Shown here one piece after another: positions 55,314-64,000 of a DNA stretch of 64,000 bases. Within the stretch, counting starts at the first letter, position 1; each line of letters opens with the position of its first letter. Made by a program: the position numbers and the translations under genes. The stretch comes from Meconema thalassinum (taxonomy: Eukaryota; Arthropoda; Insecta; Orthoptera; Tettigoniidae). The notes beneath the pieces were generated by a model. It was not told the DNA's origin, ran no database searches, and was given only the letters and a program-made list of their open reading frames with translations. The stretch is taken from assembly GCA_946902985.2 (NCBI GenBank), contig OX336395.1:13432708-13496707 (forward strand). The letters run 5' to 3'.

Positions 55314-57788
55314 GGTAAGGTACCTTGAAATGGTTATTCATGGTTCCCCATTTTCATCTCCAGGTCAACGCTAGGACGTTAACTGTTAAGAGGCCATGGT
55401 CGCTACCTTCCAACTCCTAATCATATTTCATTAGCACATCTTTTAGGATAAACAAAAGGGCGAACGGCCGTAAAAACCACTGACACATATATATTCATTT
55501 CACCTCCTCCCCGACACAGCAGAATTAAGAATATTAAGGGGTAGAAAATAACAACTATAAGAAATGCGGTATGAACGAGGGTTTCTTCTGAACGTACTAT
55601 AAGTTAAAATAAGTGGACTTCATTATTAACAATTACTTTCTTCGTATGATTCTAGCTAATTCTCTTACTTATATCTCCTATCTTCAATTATGTAATACAT
55701 GTACACAAAAGGCCAAGTGCATGTTATTGCAATGCTCAGGATTAGGAAGGAGGTAATCACGGTCATAAATTAAAACAATCCCAGCATGTGCATACTGTAA
55801 GGCCACTGCTAAGCCCGACTTCTATAACCCTCATGAGTGGATCTCTGAAAAGAATACAGAAATCCTAATTGTTTTGGTTTATCCTGACCTTAAGTCCACA
55901 CTGGCAATTAATGCAAACATAATGTTAGCTTCACATAATATACCTTTTGCCACTGATAATTAAGATGCAGCTCAGTGATCAGAACAACATTGTACATTGT
56001 CGGTGGTCCCAGGTTCAAGTCCCAGGTGGATTAGATATCATAGTTCTTCTTACGTACATGAACATGGCTCGTACTTTCTGTACTATACACAAGATAACAG
56101 CTAAGCACTTCCGTTTACCATCAACACAGGTTTGAAAATGCAATTCTTAATCCCAAAATGCTATTAGATTATAAGGAAATGTAATGGAAGCATGAAGGTG
56201 CTTAACTCTTTCAGATCTGAAAATGATGTTTCTCATTCGATACATGGTACGATGTTCGGAATAGGACATTCTGCAATCTTAATACCCCTAACATGGTCCA
56301 TATGACCTGTTTCACAAATATGTTCCCCTTTGCATAGGTAGAATTATGTGTTACACATGTCTTGTTAACTTGCACTGAAGGAATCAAGGAATAAATAACA
56401 TACTGAAGTATATTCAAATTTGCATCCGTAGAGTTTTCTTATGTCAAGGGAGACAGGGCAAAGACAGAGAAGTTTTGTAGAGTTCAAATCACAAAGCAGT
56501 TCAGTTTCTATCAGGGAAGTCGCACAATATGTAAAAAAGTATCTCAGATTTTAAATGACAGTCTAGCTATGGCCACCTTCTTTCGTACAAATTATATCAC
56601 ACGGAATTAACATAACTTCATGTCTGTTAACTCATGCACAGAATGATGAGGCTCTACAAGCAATGCACACATCAAGTTTTATAATTTCACCACAGGATAT
56701 AGGCAATAAACAACACAAAAAAGGGTGAGACTGAAGTTTCTGCATTTGCGTCAGATTACCAGCAGTGCATGGGGATAAGGAAGCAATCTACCGATAACAA
56801 GTCAGTATCATAACAAATCAAAACAGGGCTCTGAGGCCTTTTCACTCCGATCAGTTGTAAATACAAAACTTCATAGAGTAATTATTTTTAATAGAGAGGA
56901 AGCTTGTAGTTATACGTGACCATTAATCTAGCGACCATGAGCCATGGGACCTCCATTTTCAAGAGGAATCCAAAACACAGGGCGCGATTCTTAACTTCGA
57001 AGGAATGTTAAAGAATTAACAAGAAACATGAATAGAACCCTAGTCATTTGTGATAGACTGTTCCCTTGTTCCATTTGTGAAGTTATTGGTATTGTTCTGT
57101 GTAATTGGTTCACTGCATGACATACAAAGTCCAGTTAAAGAACAGATAATGGCCTGGATCATCTGACAAAGGCTATCTTCCTAAGAATTTCAACATTCTT
57201 TACTAGCAGCCTCAATATTGCATTCAAATGGTACTCCATTTTCGTATAGAAGTTATGAGGAAATTAATTAATCACTGTATTATGGCGAGATAGTCTGATG
57301 TATTAGAAACTATTTCTGTGTCGCGGATTTGGAAGCCAGATTACAGTATACAGAGAATCTCTTAAATATTACGATCATATACAAAACTGGAGAAGCACAT
57401 CATGAATGGAATTTGATGACTTGCAACAAACAACAACCAGATATTCAAAATCCAAAATAGGCCTTTTTTAGATGAGCCAAACCCAAAATATAATTTAGGC
57501 AGGGAGTCCTATCAAGCGCCAGGTCGATAATGTGAATGTTTGGCCCTTAAAACAAATATCATATCAACCTATCCAGCAAACAAATCACAGAGAAAACAAT
57601 TACTCGAATTACATTCAGGTTACGTATTAATTCCTAAATATTTCATCAGTGCACATGATCCCTTCACAAACGTATCACCAAACCTGTGAAAATCTCAGCC
57701 ACACTTGATGGAGGAACATCACATATCATTAAGCATATAACGTAACTTAATAACCATAAAGCTGCTCTCAATATAATAAGGCACTTAC
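55314..57788. other. Intron of the zinc-finger gene, no coding sequence recognised
   Basis: Uniform AT-rich DNA with one tRNA-like head at 55967-56022. No other transposon protein or tandem array seen. Confidence 0.5.
55960..56110 (+). mobile_element. tRNA-derived SINE head
   Basis: An A-box-like GCAGCTCAGTGATC (55967-55980) and B box GGTTCAAGTCC (56012-56022) are spaced as in a tRNA. The sequence between does not fold into a full cloverleaf with a conserved anticodon arm, so a SINE is more likely than a tRNA gene. Length and target duplication are not determined. Confidence 0.5.
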
Positions 57789-57917
57789 AACTGTCGCATC
57801 TCCACCACATGATGAAGATAGTGCTTCCGTTTTGACATGTGCGACTATCTCTTCAGTCACATTCTCATTAATCGTAACTTCTTTGTTGTCCGCAGTATCT
57901 TCCACGATATATGCTCC
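57789..57917 (-). CDS. C2H2 zinc-finger gene, internal exon
   Basis: On the minus strand TTTCTCTGTAG precedes GGA at 57917 and GTAAGTGC follows the last codon at 57788. The 129-nt exon is 43 codons in phase 0: GAYIVEDTADNKEVTINENV, TEEIVAHVKTEALSSSCGGD, ATV. It is acidic with a VKTE motif (a possible SUMO-acceptor site, K in V-K-x-E), as commonly found upstream of the fingers in insect C2H2 proteins. Consensus acceptor and donor, no stop, and phase agreement with both neighbours support it. Confidence 0.72.
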
Positions 57918-58896
57918 CTACAGAGAAACAACAATTTGTTAATAATGTACCTCAGGAGGCATAAGAAATATATTTTGTAGATACACAAGCACGCAAGACA
58001 TTCATCTTGCTTTATGTGTCTAGGATTAGTTCTCAACTCAATGGATAATTTTAAGAAATTTGACAAGGTTAGAATAGCAACTCTGAAGCTGAAATTTCAC
58101 TGCATTAAGTGCTCATTAGCTGACTTTCACATTATTTATAGTTTTCTGACTTATATTTCCAAGGTTTTGAAAGTTTTACAAGACAAAAATATAAATGAAT
58201 ACCATACCTATTACTTACGATGTATTCGTTGCCATCACAACACAATATACTTTATTTTTGAGAATCCAATACTTTCAAGTGCAACAGTGTTATAAATTAA
58301 GCAACAAAATTGATACTATTGTCTTTCATTTTATGAGAAATAAAATAGGTGTTTGATTCAAGATGAAAAGAAACACAAACCTGAATTTGTAAAACACACT
58401 TGCATTTTGGAAATATTCTTAAACACGAATTCCAAAAGTCACTAACTTAACTGAGAAAAATAAATGTTGATATTATTATCTACAGTCACTCATCATGTGA
58501 TTGAGTGGTCATGACAATTCAAAACCTCAATACACCGAGTCCAAGTTTCACTAGCACACACTTACTATGCCAAGGATTCTTCGAAGTTCCTACCTCATTT
58601 TTCAGCAAGACTTAACCTTACGGGTGATGCAAGTTTTGCCATAATAATTCAAGGTTGTTTCAAAAAGGACAACAAATAACCACTTTAAAACTATTATAGA
58701 CATTTGACAAAATAATCAATAAACAGCCCAAGGAAGCGATTTGACTCAACCCACATTATTAATAAAATAGAGTCAAAACACATAAACTCTTCTGTTGTTC
58801 AGTTTCATAATTGAAATTAAAACTGATTAAAACAAACTACATAACTTAAAAAGGATTTGAGAATAATCCAAGGTGGGAAATAATGTACACAGTCAC
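57918..58896. other. Short intron
   Basis: 979 bp of AT-rich DNA between two exons, no repeats or coding sequence recognised. Confidence 0.5.
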
Positions 58897-59001
58897 CTGG
58901 CAATCAAGTTCTTCTTTAACAAATGCATCTTCAAATACATAATCAGGTTCTTCAATTTTCATCCCCACTGGCCTATCAGAGGGTGGCTGCTCATTCAAAT
59001 C
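58897..59001 (-). CDS. C2H2 zinc-finger gene, most 5' exon identified
   Basis: On the minus strand ATTACTTCCCAG precedes GAT at 59001 and GTGACT follows CAG at 58896. The 105-nt exon is 35 codons, phase 0: DLNEQPPSDRPVGMKIEEPD, YVFEDAFVKEELDCQ. The MKIEEPDY and VKEEL repeats (V/I-K-x-E) are typical of the N-terminal acidic region of insect C2H2 zinc-finger proteins. The start codon must lie in a further exon at higher coordinates. I looked through 59.0-64.0 kb and found no convincing candidate, so it may be outside the window. Confidence 0.72.
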
Positions 59002-59059
59002 CTGGGAAGTAATGAACAAGCATGACTATATATAAAAATTAAAGAATATGAGCTAATGA

Positions 59060-61326
59060 TAATAGTAATAATAATAATAATAAGAGGAAACAGATACAAA
59101 ACATTTGCTGACAAACTATCACATTACCAAGCACCTAGAACATGTCTTAAACCTCCGGATTTGGCCCTGGAAATAAGAGAGAAAATTGTAGAATTCTCAC
59201 AGATTACGTCCATGATCCTTTAACCTGCGATCCTCCTGAAGGAAAAATATTAATAATTATTATTATTATGAATTTTAAGTAAATAAAATAATTATTTACA
59301 TTGATCAACCTGATGGACCCAAACTCGGAACAGTTAAAATATCCACGAATTCATCTGGAAAATCTTAAACAAAATTCAAACAATTTCCTTGCAAATATCA
59401 CCAACCAAAATCCTTCCAATCAGAAGGCATTATAAGATACACTATTGGGTGCTTCCCGGATTATTGGGGTTCTTCCTCGAATACGTAAAGACAGAGGGTT
59501 GAACAAGCGATAAGGCCATAGACCGAGTTATTCAGACCTTTAAAAAGTGCAGTTGCAATAAAATACAAACAATAACTGGCATGAATTAATGAAAGCCCAG
59601 AAAGAAGCCTCAAGAATCATCAGATCTGAAGAACGCACATTACATCAAAATAGACCGACACAAATAGATCAAAATTGAAGACTGCACGGGAAGAACGGGA
59701 TAAGTCACATTATGTATATTTTTCATGAGAGCCAATTTACTGTAAACTTTCAACAGTAAAAAGAAATACTTACAAACACCCCAATTGAGTGCAAGCGATA
59801 TCGTTCCTTAGCCAAATGTATTTATTATAAAGGGAATACTTGTAAAGTCAGAGGACATGGGACGTTCTTTCCGTTTCCATTAAAAATAAAAACCTCTGTG
59901 TCTCGGTGACTTACCGCATTATTTGAAGTTAATTACAACTGATCTGTAGTTACGATAGCCGACTACCAGAGCGCGTCATAGACCTATTTCCGAATAAAAT
60001 GGACTTACCCCGTTCATTCCGTGTGCTCTTCTATTACACGGAAAATAGTACAAGAAACTGTAACAAAACATTTGCTGACGAACTATCACATTACTAAGTA
60101 CCTGTTTTATGTCTTAAACATCCGTATGAGGCCCCGGGAATAATAAAGAAAACTGTAAACCTCTCACAGATAACTACCATGACCTTTTAACTAGCGATAC
60201 TCCTGAACAACAATTCTGATTTGAGCAACCGATTCCAAATCCGGATTCAGAACTCCCTTAATTAGAAGAAATCGGGAAAATAATCCACGAACTTAAAAAT
60301 AGCTAAGCTCCAAATGAAGATGTAATGTTGAGATTAAGAGGTGAAAGCCTAGCTGAGAAATTTCAAGTAATACTTTTAGGTTTATGGAGAATATTCCTGA
60401 AGACTGCAATTGCAATTTAATTCACCCACTACATAAAAAGGGGGAGAGAACAGACACCAATACTTACGGAGGAATATCCTCACTATCTCTCGTGTAAAAA
60501 ATTCTCTCTAAAGCGTTATTCACGGGACAAGAAAACCAAACTGAACTTCTAATTGGCGAATAACAGGCATGATTCATAAATGGCAGGTCCTGTGCAGAAC
60601 AAATTCTCAATCTCAAAACCACCTTGTGAATCCATAAAGCCACGCAAACAACGCTATCATTGTAGACTTCAGGAACGCTGGTGACTTAGTAGACCCACAC
60701 ACACTATTCAATATTCTAGACGTATTCAAAGTTGACAGGAAAACAAGAGAATTGATTCGACAGACACTGACAGCCATAACTTCAATAGTTAAATTTCAGT
60801 CAGATTTCTGACCGTTTTCATATTAGCACAGGACTTCAACAAGGAGACGACCATCACCGTTATTGTTCAATCGTGTCCTTGAATAAGTTACAAGGACAAG
60901 GAAAAATAAGAGAAATAACGATTGGTTGACGAGTAAACATTAAATTCATCTGCAGTGTTTGGCCTTCGCGGATGACCTAGCTATTCTATCTAACAATACA
61001 CAAGAGGCAGTTCAGGTCCTTGAAAGAATTCACGAAATTACAGCTAAGACGGGATTCCAAATGCATGGACGAATCCGCTGGTCATCTAGACAGGAAACTT
61101 CTGAAGACTTAATTCGGCAAAAAATCATCAAGTAAATGCTAGCGGCACTCATCCTGAAAGGTTTTCCCAGGGTTTTCCAACCTCCCTCCAGGCAAATGAC
61201 TGGAAAGTACTTTACTTCATGTTTGAATCGCGACGCAAACAAAGAGAGAACTTCAAAATTACAGAAGGCCAATACCTACAGATGTAATTAATAAATCAAC
61301 ATCTGACATGATACCACAGTAATCAA
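59060..61326 (+). pseudogene. Old, decayed copies of the 23.5-kb LINE family
   Basis: 59080-59220 carries a lone KTFADKLSHYQAPRTCLK piece. 59290-59680 follows the endonuclease end and linker (NWHELMKAQKEASRIIRSEE). After about 370 bp of foreign DNA, 60060-61270 follows the RT: KTFADELSHY, IHELKNS-APNED, LIHPLHKKGERTDTNTYGGI, RTRELIRQTLTAIT-like, and LAFADDLAILSNNTQEAVQV with catalytic FADD near 60968. Stops and shifts occur every few dozen codons. Residue matches to the 23.5-kb copy are recognisable throughout. This is clearly the oldest copy of the family here. It is further split by a hAT element at 61327. Confidence 0.8.
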
Positions 61327-62162
61327 TAGGGCTCGCATTTTTAGGTGCTAAAAATCGGGAAAATATTTATTTCTATGTATTAAAAATCCCTGAAATATGT
61401 GACAAAAAGTAAAAATATTTAATTATAATATAGTTCATTAACGTGAATATAAACAATATTCAGTATTCACGAATGCAATTTTACTGACTGCTGAAGCATT
61501 ACAATACACAACGAGATAAATCTTCAGGTTGTCCATCACAAATGACCGATGATTATCGCGAAACACTAATTCTGAAGGCGCGGAACTGCGGCAATATGTT
61601 CCTTGCCCTTGAAGTGTTTGTAACTTGAGATCGCTGTTCAGCCATGATTGCTTTCCCACATGGTTGGCAGAACAGAAAGCCCACATCAGAAGTAAAATTA
61701 TCTTTAAATTCTGCAACAAACGATTACTTGTAGTTGTTTTTACTTTAGGTATCGTAGAACCGTCTCACACTTCACAGTGCCAGAAATGAACTGCATGTGA
61801 CACTGGTCCCAGGTAGCTGGGGAAGAGTGAGGTCTAGCACGTGGTGCAATATGGCTATGGACAAAGAAATCCCCGGCTTCCACACTGAGCGGAACGGGGC
61901 GACAACTTAGGAATAACACAGTTGCAGGCTGACATAGGCCCTGCATGATGATTAGATAGCTCACAAGTTCTTCCCCGTTGAAGTAACACGTAACAAAATG
62001 CAATAAACTGAATGATCTAGCAAACTGACTTTTAAAAATGTTAATATTATGTCTTTTTGTGTGCTAATAAATGAAAAGCCGGAATTTACGTATTTATATA
62101 AAAAAATGCTTAAAATATGTATTGACATAAACATATTTATTTACCTAAAAATCCGGGCCCTA
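61327..62162 (-). mobile_element. hAT element with BED-like zinc-finger remnant
   Basis: Ends: TAGGGCTCGCATTTTTAGGT on the left and, inverted, TAGGGCCCGGATTTTTAGGT on the right (18 of 20 match). The flanks are GTAATCAA and GTAATAAA, an 8-bp hAT-size duplication with one mismatch. The minus strand (about 61720-61560) reads FTSDVGFLFCQPCGKAIMAE then QRSQVTN, resembling the zinc-binding start of CGGBP1-like hAT proteins. No catalytic domain is left, so it is non-autonomous. It interrupts the decayed LINE. Confidence 0.78.
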
Positions 62163-62300
62163 GTAATAAAAGCTGAAGCACTGTGTGGCTCAGAAACATT
62201 GATCATTGAAGGTAGATCTCTTAGTAAGGACATGATACCACAGTAATCAAAGCTGAAGCTCTATGTGGCTCAGAAACATTGATCATTGAAGATTGAACCA
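62163..62300 (+). repeat. LINE fragment with short tandem duplication
   Basis: KAEALCGSETLIIEGRSLSK corresponds to ALYASETLIIGG of the 23.5-kb LINE, so it continues the decayed copy after the hAT insertion. About 70 bp (AGCTGAAGC...ATTGATCATTGAAG) is present twice (62171-62210 and 62249-62290). GACATGATACCACAGTAATC also occurs before the hAT at 61305. Confidence 0.65.
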
Positions 62301-64000
62301 TTTTTATCAGGTTCATTATTTTTTCCTTTCATGTTATTATTATTATTATTATTATTATCGTTTCCTCCATGTCGCATTAGTGTTACATACGTTTCTCTGT
62401 CACTCTTACTGCGTTCAAACTTAGTAATTCTGCGTAATGGTGAAACTTTTTTACCTCTACTAACACACTTTTATTCCATTGGCCGAGGCATAACTTGTTG
62501 CTAAGCTTTGCTTCTCCCATTGGCCCCTTCATGTTCTGGAGAGGGGGTGTTCTGCGTCTTATTTTTACGAGGCATGTTCATGCGCCCTAAACGCGGAGGG
62601 TTCCTTCTTCCATTTTCTGTGGCCATGTAGACCACACGCTTTCAGACGAGCTCTCGCTCGCGACCATCGCAACTAAGTAAGTACGATTCAATCATCAGAT
62701 TTATTTTACTATGAAGTCATTTTAAATTTCTGTTTCGCCTTTTGCATTTTTTGTGTCTCCTTTGATTTTCTTTCCAATGATGATGCGAGGTCATTCCTGT
62801 GAACTCGAGTCCTTTCACTATTGTTTACGTAAGTTTAGCGAAGTCTCTGTGTTTATTTGTCTTCCCTCCCTTTCGTGTAATCGGTTTTATTTTTACATAA
62901 ATCTCTCAGTTCTGAAATATCTGCTATTTTCCTGCGAGGCTTACCAACGCTCTGTATTACGTCACAAATTGATGTGCACTCTCTCGAGGCATCTGTCATT
63001 TGATTGTCGTATCAGAGTTTGTTTTTTGGGTTAAGGCATCACTGAAGTAACGGAGAAATGTCTCATTCACCTGCGGGTTGATCCTTCCCTCTGTTTTAGG
63101 AAAAGTATTTGAGCGATGGTCTTTGTGTTAGTCACAATCCATTCGCCACACATTATTTCCTTTGTTTCTTCGTATGTCATTGTATTTCGACATTTCTACC
63201 TCTACGTAAGCCAATTATTTTCCCACAAAGCATATTTCTTAATTTTGTGATGCTTCCTCTGACTTCGTTGTGTTACGTAACTCAGTGTCATGCCCCACCC
63301 CCGTTTCCTACATACGCACTCTTCCACTCCCCACCCTTTCACCCCCTACCCCATGATTTCACAACATCATAAGCGTCTTAGTTCTGTTTTTGGCGCTGGC
63401 ATTCTAGTCCAGGTCATCCTCGTAAGTAGAGGTGTTCTCTTATTCAACTCCATGAGTATCGTCCATACTCTTTTATTTTTTGTTACTTTGTGTTTTAATT
63501 TTGGTTATCGAGTCGTGCTTACGGTTTAGTTGCACAATAATTGTAAGTACCTTTTAATTTATCTTGTTTCATCTTTGTTTGTACTTAAGTTCATTTATAC
63601 ACTTTTCTCTTGATATTGTTTATTGTGTACCCCTTTTTTGGGTACTATCCTTGGTCATTAATTTTATTTTGTTTGTTATTAATTGATTCTAATGCCTCTT
63701 CATGTTTACCTTTCATTTTGTGTTTAGATTAATCCTTACTCTTATGCGCACTTGTTTTACTTTACTTTAAATACATTAGTAAGTAGTTCATTTTGGCTTC
63801 GTTCTCTTTCATTTGTAATTTTAAGTTCCCTTATCTCTAGTTCGATTTCGTCGGTCTGTAACGCAGTCACGACCTACACGCTTCTGGGTTCTTCGATCAA
63901 TTAGATAAATTTAATTCCGCTTTTGATTTGCTTCAAACAATTCATTCGTTTCCTTTTTTGGAAATCATCTTTCTTTCGATCCGGAATATTGGGCCCAGCA
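62301..64000. other. Unclassified T-rich DNA; possible 5' exon or promoter near 62.5-62.7 kb
   Basis: 62336-62358 is a TTA trinucleotide run. 62480-62680 is less AT-rich, contains CCCATTGGCC (inverted CCAAT) and ends GCAACTAA|GTAAGTAC at 62675-62682, a strong donor-like sequence on the plus strand. That could be a 5' exon of a gene running rightwards. The rest, to the window end, is T/C-rich with only short frames. The minus strand has short open frames from ATGs at 62624 and 62668 but no donor. Confidence 0.3.

Noticed and set aside
55967..56022. Functional tRNA gene
   Set aside because: A and B boxes are present but acceptor and anticodon stems do not pair; a SINE head fits better.
59760..60000. 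THAP-like zinc-finger exon
   Set aside because: CKVRGHGTFFPFP has a vague resemblance, but the required Cys and His spacing is missing.
62600..62668. First exon of the zinc-finger gene on the minus strand
   Set aside because: Frames from the ATGs at 62668 and 62624 are acidic or basic and open, but end in stops without a usable donor.

Overview
The window is intergenic and intronic DNA from a large, AT-rich, transposon-filled animal genome. The mix of families points to an arthropod: BEL/Pao and Gypsy LTR elements, jockey- and RTE-type LINEs, mariner and Tc1, hAT elements with a TTF/DUF4371 transposase, a Mutator-like transposase, Penelope-type hammerhead motifs and tRNA-headed SINEs. A hemimetabolous insect is my best guess. 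That is inference; no taxon-specific gene is present. There are no bacterial-type operons, rRNA genes, convincing tRNA genes or CRISPR arrays.

The one convincing host gene is a C2H2 zinc-finger gene on the minus strand. Three short acidic exons (58897-59001, 57789-57917, 49847-49905) and a terminal zinc-finger exon (about 44677-43894) have consensus splice sites and matching phase. Its first exon was not found. Its introns hold most of the repeats between 44.7 and 58.9 kb. A second, much weaker gene signal is a plus-strand ATG exon at 20840, whose exon-like core and splice-site motifs lie in an 85-bp tandem array.

Layout. 1-3.3 kb: a hAT element (minus) sits inside a BEL/Pao pol fragment and carries a PHD-finger ORF1 scrap. 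4.2-7.5 kb: jockey-like LINE with endonuclease and reverse transcriptase, broken by stops and frameshifts. 7.7-11.05 kb: about 96 copies of a 35-bp satellite, with a 945-bp higher-order duplication, running straight into a Gypsy integrase remnant (11.05-12.03 kb). 12.5-14.9 kb: two deleted mariner copies around a Penelope-like scrap and a LINE scrap. 15.8-20.4 kb: diverged repeat family, LINE tail, nearly intact Tc1 element with TA target duplication, another LINE tail and a hAT dimerisation scrap. 22.7-27.7 kb: Mutator-like transposase pseudogene (minus) split by a 3.2-kb LINE with a 14-bp target-site duplication. 31.3-32.95 kb: diverged tandem repeat family, itself hit by a SINE with an 11-bp duplication. 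33.8-37.0 kb: element with roughly 0.3-kb terminal inverted repeats around a decayed PIN/FEN-like protein gene. 37.3-38.4 kb: LINE remnant. 38.4-43.55 kb: unclassified DNA and more of the repeat family, rich in YY1/Pho-like sites. 47.65-48.4 kb: 82-bp GC-rich minisatellite. 50.1-51.0 kb: palindromic Penelope-like element with a hammerhead motif in each arm. 51.2-53.6 kb and 59.1-62.3 kb: two further copies of the LINE family seen at 23.5 kb, the last interrupted by a small hAT element.

Almost every element is dead, so the main interest is in nested insertions, ribozyme motifs, tandem arrays and the PIN-like inverted-repeat element.
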